Source of the DNA: Massospora cicadina
Lineage: Eukaryota; Entomophthoromycota; Entomophthoromycetes; Entomophthorales; Entomophthoraceae
Reading direction: 5' to 3'
Assembly: GCA_022478985.1 (NCBI GenBank)
Contig: JAKSZP010006617.1
Location: forward strand, 124,001-188,000
Length of the DNA: 64,000 nucleotides
Shown: one piece after another, positions 11,181 to 22,097 of the stretch
How positions within the stretch are numbered: the first letter of the stretch is position 1
Layout of the letters: each line of letters starts with the position of its first letter
Position numbers and translations under genes: made by a program
The notes under the pieces: generated by a model
What the model was told of the DNA's origin: nothing
The model's input: the letters and a program-made list of their open reading frames with translations, nothing else
Database searches by the model: none

Positions 11181-11600
11181 GTGGCAGATCATCATGATAT
11201 TTTTCCCACAATCATCTTCTTGTACATTATGTCTTCTAAATCCGTCATATTGGCAACTGTGTGTAATCAAGAGACAGTCCTCATTCTAGTGTTTGTCCCC
11301 AGCCAGTGCACAATCTCAAAGTCATATGCTTGGAGCTTCAGAGCCCATTGCGCGAGTCACCCTTAAGGTTCCCACAGATTCTGCAGCCACTGAAAGGATT
11401 CCTGGTCCGTGATCACTTTGAATATAACAACATTGGGGTAGAACCAGAACTCTTTATATTCATATATTACCACTAAGCACTCCACTTGTCACAGTGTAAT
11501 TTTGTTCAGGACCTGTTAATCGTTGACTACAATATGCCACGGGATGCTTCAAACTGTCATCATCCTTTTGGGATAGCACGGCCTTATAGTGAAAAGGGAA
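11181..11600 (-). pseudogene. pol: RNase H pseudogene of element B
   Basis: On the minus strand, broken frames give the same blocks as A: a SQRLNRS/NYTVTK-like region near 11500-11520, KECLVVIYEY near 11460-11490, FKVITDQES near 11400-11425 and ALKLQAYDFEIVHWLG near 11295-11345. Only short frames survive. Position between RT thumb and integrase supports the call. Confidence 0.72.
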
Positions 11601-12548
11601 GAATCTGTTTGTTTTAAATTCCTTCTAAAATTAGTGTATTGTAAAATGAGCACGCTAGCCAATGAAATTCGTAGAACATCAAAAGTGTTTTGGCATCTTT
11701 CCCTCCAGTTGATGGTTGCTTTCTTCTTTAATAGCTCAAAGAGCGGAGCACCAGTACAGCTTGAGTTGGTAATGAACCTCTGGCTGTAACCAACCATCCC
11801 CAAAAACACCTGAATATTGTTCTTATTCCCCAGTCCAGTCATCTCTCATATAGCTTCCAAATTTGCTGGCTGAAAACTAAGCCATTTGGAGTCTACCAAA
11901 AACCTGAGGTATTCCAAACGATCCTTAAAAAAGTGGCACTTTTGGGGCTTGATTTTAATGTTAGCTTCAGAGAGTCACCAGAGCTCTTGTCTCAAGTGAT
12001 TGAGATGATCCGTGAACATCCATGAGGACACAATAACATTGTCAATGTAGATGAGAACGCAGGACAGCTTCAGATCACTCAGAATGGTGTCCATAGCCCG
12101 CTGGAATGTAGCTGGGGCGTTGCACAAACACTGTGGCATACGTGTAGGCTGAAACAACCCTCTTGAGGTGATTATAGCGCACTTCTTTTGTTCCACCACT
12201 TGCAACTCAATATGCCAGTACCCTGATATCAAGTCCATAGCGAAGAAATGTTTGGCACTGCCCAGATCTAAAGCATCATCAATTTTTAGAAGCGGGTATT
12301 AGTCTTTCTTCATAATGCTGTTAAACTTCTGGTAATCAATTACTACTTGATTTGTACCGTCTTTCTTCTTGATAATTAGCACTGGGGACTCCCAAGAACT
12401 CTTTGAAGGCTCTAACATTTCCTGTTCAACAAATTTATCTATCTCAGCATATACAACTTCTCCACTACCTTGGAGTGCTGGATAGGCTGTGGCCAGATAG
12501 AGGGTGATTCCACGAGTCCCTTCCAATGCACAATTACGCATGCACATT
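11549..12548 (-). pseudogene. pol: Reverse transcriptase pseudogene of element B
   Basis: Minus-strand frames in order: 12299-12547 (EIDKFVEQEMLEPSKSSW, SPVLIIKKKDGTNQVVIDYQ), 11975-12238 (MDLISGYWHIEL, CAIITSRGLFQPTRMPQ, CNAPATFQRAMD) and the thumb 11549-11842 (IQVFLGMVGYSQRFI). The catalytic box reads Y-I-D-N, so the second Asp is lost. Breaks lie near 12240-12300 and 11850-11970. Confidence 0.92.
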
Positions 12549-13470
12549 TTAAATTGTGATTGTTAGATGCAAAAATGGTTTGTAAATCTCAAGAAGATCC
12601 ATCACCATGTCCTTCTGGTCCTCCAACATACCATTTAGAGCCTCACGCGGAACCACAGTCATTAAGCCAGATGAGGTTTTTAAAGGTAGCCCAAGATCTT
12701 CAAATGAACCAGAGTCATGTATCTGGTGGACCTCATTGATAGGAATAAGATGCAGATAAGCCACCACTTGATGCCTCTGAACCTTCATAAACTCCTTCTG
12801 CAGGTTCTCTATCAACAACTTCAATCCCCCCTGCCCTGGTAACAAGAGACCAGTAGTCACATGGGGTTCAAGCCCCAATTGCTGATAGGGCCCCATAATC
12901 TCACCGTACAGCCCTTCTGGGATATCTATTTTGAGCTCAATCCCTATTATGACCTGATTTCCATAAGGTATGCTTAAAGCACTTGTAGATAACAGCGGAA
13001 TACTATTGTAGTCATAAATCTGGTTAGGAAGCGCTTGGGTCCTCCGCTTTATCCACCATTAATCATACATGAATCACCCCAACACTTTACATGAGATTAA
13101 TTTGGCTGGAGCAGATTGAGTCCTTTGGGACTCAGCTTGAGGTAAAGTAAATGAGGATCTGCTGGCCTAGAATACTATGGTTTCTTCCACCATATTGACC
13201 ACAGCCCTAAATAGTCTCATGAACTCAGCTCTAATCAACTTGTCATAATTGTTATCAGTCAAAACCACAGCTGAAGCAGATGCCATGACTGACCTAAACC
13301 TCAAAAGTAATGCACTGTAATTGCCCTATGACACATTGCTCTATGCCCCCGCAGTTTTATAAACTACTTGGTGTTCCACATCAGGCTTCAGCGGAAGCTT
13401 ATTATTAGATTGGTATATATTATATTGATTGGAGCACTAGTATTTATAATCGCCTGAATTTTGGTATTTT
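12549..13470 (-). pseudogene. pro: Protease and protease-RT linker pseudogene of element B
   Basis: 12549-12896 is an open linker frame (GPYQQLGLEPHVTTGLLLPG, QRHQVVAYLHLIPINEVHQI), matching fragments in A and D. Upstream, the protease core shows AIINTSAPINI near 13410-13455, where the catalytic D-T-G reads N-T-S, then AVVLTDNNYDKLI near 13230-13290. The catalytic Asp is lost. Confidence 0.75.
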
Positions 13471-14800
13471 GTACAAAAATGCCACATTATTTACACTCCA
13501 AAATAAGGAGAATCGTTGGTGTTAAGTACATAAACATCCAAGGATTTTTGGTTGTTTAGGAAAGTGAGAATATCAGCGCCAAGATGCGTATACTCCTAGG
13601 CAATTTTCGCTACTGGAATTGCCACTTTCACCCCTTCTAGAGCTGCAACATGTGTTGAAGGATCGCCTTTAATTTTACCGTTCTGCTCAAGCATTTTCCA
13701 GGAGTATGTCTTTTGCACCTCTTATCAGAACTCCGTGTCTGCACTATTGAGGTCTCTCCCTTGGCTTGAGACCAAAATCTCATAAGGGATTTGTTGATAT
13801 AACAAATCATCGGGGTGAGTACTGGGACTGACACAAAGCAGCTTGTGGAAATCACCAGTAACAAGTAAAGTTGAGTTGACGGAAGTAGAGCATTTTATCT
13901 CTACTCCACTCACCCTTTTACCCTGCTTGTTCAGGGCAACTGGTACTGCATAGACATTCAGTTTGCCTTGACAGCTAGCCGCATAATGGCCTTGTTGGTT
14001 GCACAAGAAAAAAGCATTTGTAAATGGTACTTGTCTCTGCATCCCACACATAGACCCAGGTTGGAAATTAATTGATGGGTTGTAATTGGACTGTTGACAA
14101 ACTGGCTGAGGAAAATAAGGGCGTAAAGGACTCACCAAAGAGTTAAGTGGGTGAGTGTTCCCCAAAGGATTTAAACCAAGCTGTTGTCCCATTTCCAATG
14201 GGTGTTTAATTGCAGTTTCATGGTCTTTCTGTTACTCATGGGGAGCACTAAAAGTGATGGATAGATGTCATAATTGACTGATAATTTTTAATAGCTCCGC
14301 ACCTTCTTGAAGAATGTAGGACATAGCATTATACAGTTTTTGATATGGCATAACAGCTTCCATCATTGATATGCCCTGCTCCTCATTAGTTAAGATATTT
14401 GCTCCCAACACATGAGCCTCAGTCATGAACCTCTCCACAAACTCCACCAAGGACTCATTATTTTAAAAAGATATTTTTAAAAACTCTGCCTTGCGCTGAG
14501 CCATTTTCACTTTGTCCCAAAACAGATTAATTACGGTTTCCTTCACCTCTTGATAGGCTACATTACTATTTGCAAGGTAACATATGACCAGGTCAGTGCT
14601 TACAATGTCCAAAGCGAATAACAACAGTTTGGCTTTCCGCAAATCAGAAGCATCCTCACCTGCAAATTCAAACCACTAAAAGAATCTGGGTATATTTACA
14701 TCATAGTTAAATGAGGGTAGCTTGTCAATGCAGACTTTTCATTATCTAGTGACACTATCCCATTTACGCTCTGCATAATATAGACGCTCTGTAGTGTCAC
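13471..14800 (-). pseudogene. gag: gag pseudogene of element B, 3' part
   Basis: The frame 13725-14198 (157 aa) carries a nucleocapsid remnant, FFLCNQQGHYAASCQGK near 13970-14035. The GH and last Cys of a CCHC knuckle are kept; the first Cys is lost. The frame 14268-14450 holds MVEFVERFMTEAHVLGANIL and MPYQKLYNAM, alignable to A gag (TAFADRF, KPYQKLFNAL). Capsid text continues in broken frames to 14800, where element C interrupts it. The gag N-terminus is at 21831-22078. Confidence 0.85.
14796..14800. other. Target-site duplication of element C, left copy
   Basis: GTCAC just before the C LTR. The right copy at 21826-21830 is GTTAC, one C/T difference. This places the C insertion inside B gag. 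Confidence 0.82.
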
Positions 14801-15927
14801 TGCTAAAATTTATAAGGTTCTTGATTATTCTTGGCTGATAACCCTAAATTAATTAACTGCACAAGTTTGTTGTTGTGAAATTCTCCATGTTGTCTGATAG
14901 TAAGATGTATTCATATGATAATAGTATGAAGACTATTATCTGTAGTTGAATGTAGTACTAGTATTGGGTCTAACGCTTGACCAGTATTTCATCAAAATAC
15001 TTAGTATGTCCTCTATATATACATTCGTTCCCTTGTACCGCCTAACTTGATCCACGCTCAGATCCTTGTTTACGGCTTCTCTCTTTTGACACAAAGTCAG
15101 CAGCAATCCCCAATTCAGTTCAGCTTCTCTTCTCTTCTCTTATTACGCTCACATCCTTACTCTTTATCCTAAAGAGTCTCCCAATAAAAAGCACACAGCA
15201 ATAATTTCCTTGAGAAAGAATTGAACTTGAAAAGGATTTTGGTAAATCATATTATGATAAACTCTCTGGTAATTCATGTTTTTCATTAAGTAAATTCTTA
15301 GGGAATCTATCACGGGAATTCAGCACCCAGCCCTTGGTTGGCACCTCCTTGATGAAATGGCAGCTGTTTTATTAAATTACCCATCATCATCTCTCAGTGA
15401 TGTTCTTCCCCATCCTGGCTAAGATTCTGTCATTAGACATCATTGAGACATGATTAAAAAGAGTTAGAAAATGTTTCGCTAACGTTTTTCTCTCAATACT
15501 AGCAAACCAACCATATTTGACAAGCGACCTGCTAGGGTAATGGGACTTGCTACCCATTAAGGCAGGTCACAAACCAACTGATCGATTTGCTAGTTGCAGG
15601 TGGCATCAGTTGCCTCACAACTTGATCCTAAAATTCCCAATCAGTTGGTGATAAAACACAACCAAGCCCAATTGGTACACCTGATAGTTTATCATATATC
15701 AACTATCATATGTCCCTATTTCATTGATAGCTGCCCAACAAGATCTTAAGCATTCACCTGAATCGATCCCAAACAGATCAGACTCAGGCAACTAACATAA
15801 ATTCTCCTGAACATTGTTACTCTGTAACTCAAGCCAACCGATTTCCAATTCACTTCGCCTTAGGGAATTATCTCCTAGCGATTCCTGGTAATTTAGCAGG
15901 CTGGAAATATGGGCAAAAATCCCAACA
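14801..15927 (-). repeat. 3' LTR of element C, 1127 bp
   Basis: Matches 20704-21825 with the same landmarks: TTGATTATTCTTGGCTGATA, AGTACTAGTATTGGGTCTAA, CCTCCTTGATGAAATGGCAG. The plus-strand start TGCTAAAATT is a mutated TGTTAAAATT; the end is CCCAACA. The D LTRs share the same plan (GATAATAGTATGATGACTA, AACTATCA... blocks), so C and D are one family. Confidence 0.95.
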
Positions 15928-15943
15928 CATCCCCCCTCTTGCC
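15928..15943 (-). other. Polypurine tract of element C
   Basis: Plus-strand CATCCCCCCTCTTGCC, minus-strand GGCAAGAGGGGGGATG, directly against the 3' LTR. D has the same tract at 29831-29845. Confidence 0.85.
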
Positions 15944-16550
15944 TAGATTTCCAGCGAGAAAAGGATCATGGCAGGAGAACGCTGCTTCAGACACTCGATC
16001 AAATACCTTATTTTTTCAAGTGGAGTACAATCAATCAGTACTCAACGCTGCTTGGGATGACCTTCGTCATGTGTCTCTTTCCTTTTCCTCCTTGCTAACG
16101 CCTCCTCAGAGTGTGGTCCCCCACAACCTTCTGTCATGCTGGGCTAATCAATTTACTCATAGTGATATTAATCCTGGGATCAAGTTTTCCCCCTGTCAGG
16201 GCATATGACCCACTGTCATATTCAAGATTATTGGTCTAGCATCCCTGATTTCTAGGTTCTCTCCTCGTCCTTGACAAAAGATTCTTGTCATTAATGTTTT
16301 GCAGTGCAATTAAGAATGCTCAATTATATTTGCCCTTGTTGTTTTTTTTCATAATAACCTCTTGGCTCATATCATTCTTAATTTTTCTCTGAAGAGCTTA
16401 TTTCATTAATTTTGAGATTAATTTCTCCAAAATTAGGGCTTAAATGATTTCAGAGTGCATTATGTTGAATATCATTTAAGTCTGACATCACCCTATTGTC
16501 CATCTATATATATCAAAGTCTGAGTCTCGGTACAACAGCTGCTTAATAGC
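15944..16550 (+). other. Region between C polypurine tract and the extra ORF
   Basis: Conserved with D 29846-30480. A plus-strand frame at 15909-16208 starts inside the LTR and is mostly not shared as protein, so I do not call it a gene. A TATATATATC stretch at about 16504-16513, roughly 40 bases before the ATG of the extra ORF, could be a TATA-type promoter; this is only a positional guess. Confidence 0.4.
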
Positions 16551-17575
16551 ATGTCTGATAAAGACCTTCAGCTCTTACAGCTGATGAGTCATTCTGTGCG
16601 CCAAAACCTCTTCCATGGTCCTTCCAGGACTCATACTCCCAGTCAAGTACCCATGGCCAGTCCTTCTGTGGAATTACTGGAAATGAAAACAACCCTGATA
16701 AACCAGGTTAGCGATTGTCTCAAATTGACTCATGACCAATCATTCCTATCAACAGTTACCAAGTTATATCTTAAAACTCTCCAGTAATTAGCTACATTCA
16801 CATATTTTCCTACCATTGTCATCAAGCCCCTTAAAGCATTGACCTCAATCTCAATCATTCTTTTCTCACCAGATTGGACTTTCTTCCAGAGTTCCTTTTT
16901 CTGACTTGGTCAGTATTACTAGCCAGCTGTTTTGGCCACCATAATATCCATTGGAAACCGTGTACATTTTGAACTCCCCTATGCAGAATTAAGGCCTAAG
17001 TAACTGAGGCTTTGTTCATAGTTCTAAACTCTTCCAATCTTGAAAAAAACCTAGACCAAGATGTTGCAGCCTATACTGTTCTCTTTGTAAAAAGTTCTTT
17101 GAAGCTCAGCCATGAAGCTTCCAGACTCTCCTGACTTCCATTTATCATTCTGCTTCATCTTTCCAAGAAGTTCATAGTTGTTTTCTGCAGGATGCCATTT
17201 TCTTATTGCGTGACTATCTCGTTTCTAACACATCCCATCAGTATCATCCACTGATGGCTTTAAATGGGCTTGATAAGGAAACTTTCGCCTAGTAACCCTT
17301 GCTCAATGCTGGCCCATATGTCCAGTGTTCTTTATGAAGCCATTGGCAAGTGCACAAGATTAATTTTCCAGCTCCGGTACCATATCAAATTTAATCAGGG
17401 TTATTTGCCAACTGCCTCTTCTTGTACTGTTTTTTCCCTCCCCACTCTGAGGGTATCACATTTGGCATGTTCTGACATATCTAATTCTCTTCCCCTAGTC
17501 ACTTTCTCACAGGAATCCACATCCGCTCAACAAACTTGGTTTCATGTAGGTCTAGCCCACACTAGTGTCTGATCT
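16551..17575 (+). pseudogene. Extra ORF of element C, opposite in orientation to gag-pol
   Basis: Lies between integrase and the 3' LTR and reads on the plus strand, while all other C genes read on the minus strand. It opens at ATG 16551 with MSDKDLQLLQLMSHSVRQNL, then GPSRTHTPSQVPMASPSV. The frame is broken after 16787, but later blocks align at protein level with D: YYxPAVLATII, HFELPYAELRPK, LQDAIFLLRDYLVSNTSH, PLMALN. Agreement of amino acids in the same frame, over several blocks in two diverged copies, argues for past coding function. No domain is recognised. Antisense ORFs in the same place are known in plant Tat-lineage elements (Grande, RIRE2); homology to those is not shown. Confidence 0.65.
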
Positions 17576-17639
17576 CACATAGATTTTGATGGTTTGTTAA
17601 CTCCTACTGCGATCCATTTTCTCTCCCCAAGAGGCGACT

Positions 17640-18060
17640 TAGGCGGAATCATCCCCAAATTGAGGATAACCAATAAAAAATAAGAATTATTAATAAAAAT
17701 ATATCGTTTTTCTATGCAGTTTTAATATTATTCCCCATAGTTTTTATCAATTTTTTATTTTTTTTCTTCTTTTTTCTGAGACTTGACCTTTTTTGGTTCA
17801 GTGGTCCATATTTTTAATTTTATTCCCCTGAACTGTTCCTAGGTATACTTAGACCTACCAGTTTTTTATGGTTCAGAGGTCTTACTTTTTTAAGACTTAA
17901 CCATTTAGTTTGGTTCAGCGGTCCTTTTTTGAACTTTAACAAATCATTAGGACATAACCATCTTAATCGTTAAGCAGTCCTTCAGAAACTCTTTTTCATT
18001 ATTTTTTTTCATTGATTCATTACTTTAATATTTAGCATGGACTCAATTTACTATCCTTCC
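17640..18060. repeat. Degenerate GGTTCAGAGGTCCTT repeats in element C, first block
   Basis: Copies such as GGTTCAGTGGTCCATA, GGTTCAGAGGTCTTAC and GGTTCAGCGGTCCTTT recur at about 50-65 base intervals within T-rich sequence. D has the same block at 31690-31900 and C has it again at 19500-19700. It lies between the end of the extra ORF and the integrase C-terminus. On the minus strand the core reads like an AAGGACC(T)CTGAACC unit, possibly a repeated peptide tail; this is not certain. Confidence 0.7.
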
Positions 18061-19205
18061 ATCCAAGAGATTCTTAATGAAGTAGGTGTCCATAGCCTTC
18101 TTGGTGATAATCTTGAACAGACCTGACCACAACGCATCCAACTTGTTTCTTATCTTGAAACTATGCTTATTGCATTAGGCAACTCTTTCACCTATTTGGT
18201 ATCATGATAAGGCTGGTTGGTTTTTGTCATCTACCATTTTTGCTCAAATCCTTTTCTTAAAAGTTGTTTTGAATGCTTGAAATTGCATTTTAATAAAGTT
18301 ACTTGTTAATTGGTTAAGGTATTGCTCAGCACTCATTCCAAAGTTGGTTCCACCACCAAACATAAAATTGATGGCAATGCGACCTTCTTTCCATATAGCA
18401 ACTCAAATGGTATTTCCAGTTGCAGTATGGTGACTTATATTGTAGGTGATAATCACTCAACTCAGGTATGTTCTCCACACAGAAGTTAATCCTAAAACCG
18501 GCTTCCTCAGTGTTGTGGCCAGCATCCTATTGACTCGTTCTACCAGTCCATCTTTTCTGGGCAGTAGGGTACAGACATGACTCCTTGGATCCCCATTATT
18601 TCATTAATTGCGGGATCACATGAGATGTGAAATTTATCCCATTGTCACTCAGCAGGACCTGCAGGCATCCATGTCAGTATACTACCAGATCTAGTATAAA
18701 CTTTGCAGTGCTGGTAGAATCTACTTCACCAGGGCCTTCAGCTCAACCTATCTCGTCAGACGGTCAATTGAAACTATGAGTTCTTGACTCCCCCTGTGCT
18801 CATTGTCAGTGGTCCCATCACATCAATGGATACATTATGCCAAGAAAATCCAGGGTGAAACAGTTGGTATCCAGTCATATTCTTATGCAGCTTGTGCAAC
18901 TGGCACTCCACACAGCAAGCCAGATAATCCCCAACATCATAGTTGATGGACTCCCAGTAGTACTACTGGCAATTATATTTGTTCAGTTTTCTCAGGCCAC
19001 TATGCCTGACACCCATATGAGAGGCTTGAAAGATAGCCAATTTTTTCTGATGGCTTTGGAAATAGTAATTGCTTCCCATTGATCATCTTGAAAACTTGTT
19101 CATCCATGATCCCATTGTTTTCCATCACTTCTCAAAGTGAACCTTGGAATTCTTGGGGCTCATTTCTGATTTCTCCATCAACCATTTTCTGGAATAGCTT
19201 ATCCT
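18061..19205 (-). pseudogene. pol: Integrase pseudogene of element C with complete DDE triad
   Basis: Broken minus-strand frames carry all three catalytic residues: Asp in VSIDVMGPL near 18810-18840, Asp in LLSDNGINFTSHVIP near 18605-18665, and Glu in DGLVERVNRM near 18525-18560. Zinc-domain text lies upstream (YYWESINYDVGDYLACC-type block near 18910-18970, HGGLRK-like block near 18975-19020). It aligns with D 31930-33080. At about 19205 the sequence jumps to a pre-RT segment, marking an internal deletion. Confidence 0.85.
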
Positions 19206-19440
19206 GGTTAGCAAAATTTCCCCAGTATTGATCTTGTTGATCACATCTCTTGTGAATCCCAAGTAATGGCTGTCATGAGTGAATATTTCAAAAACTTGTC
19301 AAATAATTTGAGCACCTCCTCCTGCTGTCTGTCCATAAGATCATAAAGTTTCTCTCAATTGCCATATATTGATATTCTCAGCAATTCATGCTGGCAATCT
19401 CATTTCATCGTAGGTCTGAAAATCATGGACCAATAAGATC
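19206..19440 (-). pseudogene. Pre-RT fragment fused to integrase in element C
   Basis: Matches D about 34365-34590 (CTAAATTTTCCCCAGT... and GAGCACCTCCTCTTGCTG versus TTGAGCACCTCCTCCTGCTG), the linker just before RT. In D, RT and RNase H (about 1.3 kb) lie between this segment and the integrase; in C they are absent. Confidence 0.82.
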
Positions 19441-19760
19441 AATTTTTAATATTTAATATTTTTTATTTATTTTTTGTATTCTTTTGCAATTGGACTTTTA
19501 ACCTAGAATTAGGTTCAGAGGTCCTTCTAAACCCATTCATCCAAACTGGTTTTTAGGTATACTCTGACCTACCAATTACAATGGTTCAAAATCTTATTCT
19601 CTTAAATTTAACCATTTTTGGTTCAGTGGTCCTCTTTTAAAACTTATCAAACATATCAAACATGACCATTTTAATGGTTCAGTGGTCCATTGGGAACATT
19701 GCAATTGTTTTTTTAGGTCCAATGCTTCCAATTTTTTAGTATTGACCTTCTTCACTATAT
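19441..19760. repeat. Degenerate GGTTCAGAGGTCC repeats in element C, second block
   Basis: A second array with the same units (GGTTCAGAGGTCCTTC, GGTTCAGTGGTCCTCT, GGTTCAGTGGTCCATT) inside a T-rich tract resembling the first block. In D only one block exists, so C has a duplicated or recombined copy placed where protease and gag should be. Confidence 0.7.
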
Positions 19761-20683
19761 GAACAGCAGCGCTGTTTCTTCACATATAGGCAAAACTTGC
19801 CAACTTTGGCAATACTTGTAAATGTTTTCATTCATTAAGCCTTCAATCCTGACTTATCATTCATAAGACAGGTCCTAATTCATTTCGTTTTTCAGCAAAT
19901 GATACTTGAGACTTCGTATCTCCCATAATTATAAATTCCTCATTATTTAACAGTACCGTTTGATTTTTCTGCTTTTTTCTCTTAAAAACAATTTTTGGCA
20001 TTCGTTGCCATCCAAAACGTTGGAAGCAAATCCACTGGTGGATCTGGAAACGATCTCTTAATCACATAGATTGATCTAGCTTTATAAGCTCCATCTAATT
20101 TCATCTTGAATTAATGATCTTCATCTCTAGCATTTTCTGCTCATTGATTGAATAATATCTGGTCAAACGACTCTCTTCACAATCATGGATCAATTGTTTC
20201 CTATTTTGACCTCATATTCTTCATCGGTAATGTACTTCAATACTCTGAATTGATTGTTTTCCATATCAACTCATCCAATGTCTCATCTAATGTCTCATCT
20301 AACACCTTGCTGCTCAGGACTATTTAAAACAGACCCAAGCTTCAACCCAAGTAGGCCCTGCTGATCCTTGGGATATTTCAAGTGGGCCTAACTTTAACCC
20401 AAGATGGCCCTGCTGATTCTTCATCTTGAGTAGATATTTGGTGGAACAGGTTTTCTTGCAGCACTTGACAGTTCTATATCTAGGCTGCAAGTAATTTTCC
20501 CAAAATTTGAGTATCCTCTTCGATTTTTTTCACTAGTAGCTCCACATTTGAGCTGGGTGAACGCAATTGAACGTGATCTACATCAAGTTCAGTCTCTAAT
20601 GATGTTACTTCCCTAGTAACTTATTACCAGAATTGGAAACATCTTCATATGACATTATGTCCTAAAGTCTTCTACTCAACTAC
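19761..20683 (-). pseudogene. gag: Remnant gag N-terminus and rearranged interior of element C
   Basis: Next to the PBS, the minus strand from about 20660 reads MSYEDVSNSGNKLLGK, matching D gag (MSYKDELCKL, then ASFGNELLGKVTSL) after an internal loss. Further inward, similarity to gag fades. There are two small tandem repeats: a 12-base CTCATCTAATGT unit three times near 20270-20303, and two copies of an AACCCAAG(T/A)(A/T)GGCCCTGCTGAT unit near 20345 and 20398. Confidence 0.62.
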
Positions 20684-20701
20684 CCCCTATAGTGAGCACC
20701 A
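20684..20701 (-). other. Primer-binding site of element C
   Basis: The plus strand reads CCCCTATAGTGAGCACCA; on the minus strand it is TGGTGCTCACTATAGGGG, two bases from the 5' LTR. Confidence 0.88.
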
Positions 20702-20703
20702 AG

Positions 20704-21825
20704 TGTTAAAATTAATAGGGCTCTTGATTATTCTTGGCTGATAACCCCTACCTTAATTAACTTCACAGGATTGTTGTTGTGCAATATTTCACATTGTTTT
20801 ATAGTAAGATGTATTCGTTTGATAATAGTATGAAGAATATTATCTTTAGTTGAATAAAGTACTAGTATTGGGTCTAACGCTTGACCAGTATTTTTCTTGA
20901 AATGCTTTAGATGTCCTTAAAAGGGATTCATTCCTTTGTACCATCTAACTTGATCCACGCTCAGATCCTCATTTATGGCTTCTATCTGGTGACACACAGT
21001 CAGCAGCAATCCCCAATTCAGTTTAGCTTCTCTTCTATGGATCCACGCTCACATCCTTACTCTTTATCCTAAAGAGCCTCCCAATTAAAGCACACAGCAA
21101 TAGTTATTTTGAGATAAAAATTAATCTTGAAATGGAAGCTGGTAATGTATATTATTATAAACTTTCTGGTAATTCATGTTTTTCATCAAGTAAATTCTTA
21201 GGGGAATTTATCATGGGAATTTGGCACCATAACCCATGGTTGGCACCTCCTTGATGAAATGGCAGCTGTTTTATTGAATTACCTATCATCATCTCTCAGT
21301 GATGGTTTTCCTCATCCTGGCTAGGATTCTGTCATTGGACATCATCAAGACATAATCAGAAAGAGTCAGAGAATGTTTTTTAACGTTTTTTTTAAATCCC
21401 AGCAAACCAACCATATTTGGCAGGCGACCTGTTTAGGTAATGGGGCTTAATATCCATTATGACAGGTCATGAACCAACTGATCAATTTGCTAGTTTCAGG
21501 GGCATCACTCGTCTCACAACTTGATCCTTAAATTCCCAATCAGTTGGTGATAGGATACAACCAAGCTCAATTGGTACACCTGATAGTTAAATCAATCAAC
21601 TATCAGATGCCTCTATTTTGGTGGCAACTCTGCCCTACAAGATCTTAAGCATTCACCTGGATCGTCCCTGATGGATCCAACCCAAGAGAATAAACTAAAA
21701 TTCCCCAAACATTGTTACCCCAAAATCAGGGTCAACTGATATCCAATTCACTTCGCTATAGGGAATTATCCACTAGTGGTCCCTGGTAATCTAGTCAGCT
21801 GTGAATATGGGAAAAATTACCAAAA
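20704..21825 (-). repeat. 5' LTR of element C, 1122 bp
   Basis: Starts TGTTAAAATTAATAGGGCTC on the plus strand and ends ATTACCAAAA, a decayed form of ATCCCAACA. It matches 14801-15927 end to end with many substitutions. Confidence 0.94.
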
Positions 21826-21830
21826 GTTAC
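21826..21830. other. Target-site duplication of element C, right copy
   Basis: GTTAC, partner of GTCAC at 14796-14800; one C/T mismatch. The next base resumes B gag. Confidence 0.82.
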
Positions 21831-22078
21831 CCAAAAAGTCAGCAAGTTGGTTAGTTTGTCACCACCAGGTGCAGCTGGTGAAAGGCCTTATCATGCTGAT
21901 TAGTTATACCCTTATTTCCAAAAAAGCATTTTTTGATCCTGGAGTAGAATATCCAAGGCGAGTTTCAGTTCCACATATTAAAATAACTCAATAAACTGAG
22001 GTAGTACCCCATTAAAAATGAGCCAGTTATGACATTGCTTATAGAATATGAAATTACTTAATAAGTTGGTCAATGAGC
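21831..22078 (-). pseudogene. gag: gag N-terminus and leader of element B
   Basis: The reverse complement near 22035 (ATGTCATAACTGGCTC) aligns with the A gag start (ATGTCATATCCGGCTT), and later TGGAACTGAAACTCGCC with GCAGAACTCAAGCTTGCC. A plus-strand open frame here (21776-21994) is a shadow without homologous counterpart. Confidence 0.78.
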
Positions 22079-22096
22079 CCCCTGTAGTGAGCACCA
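22079..22096 (-). other. Primer-binding site of element B
   Basis: The plus strand reads CCCCTGTAGTGAGCACCA, the minus strand TGGTGCTCACTACAGGGG, identical to A, with one spacer base before the LTR. Confidence 0.9.
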
Positions 22097-22097
22097 C

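Larger units (their letters stand above)
14801..21825 (-). mobile_element. Element C, internally deleted Ty3/gypsy element nested in B
   Basis: Minus-strand element with two LTRs (14801-15927, 20704-21825), PPT next to the left LTR and PBS next to the right LTR. The interior is 4776 bp against 7254 bp in its relative D. It keeps the extra plus-strand ORF, integrase and a gag N-terminus, but lacks RT, RNase H, protease and most of gag. Flanks GTCAC/GTTAC form a target-site duplication, and gag coding of B continues across it. Confidence 0.92.

Noticed and set aside
21776..21994. Plus-strand 72-codon frame
   Set aside because: Runs from the C LTR across the target-site duplication into B gag on the wrong strand; cannot be a gene.
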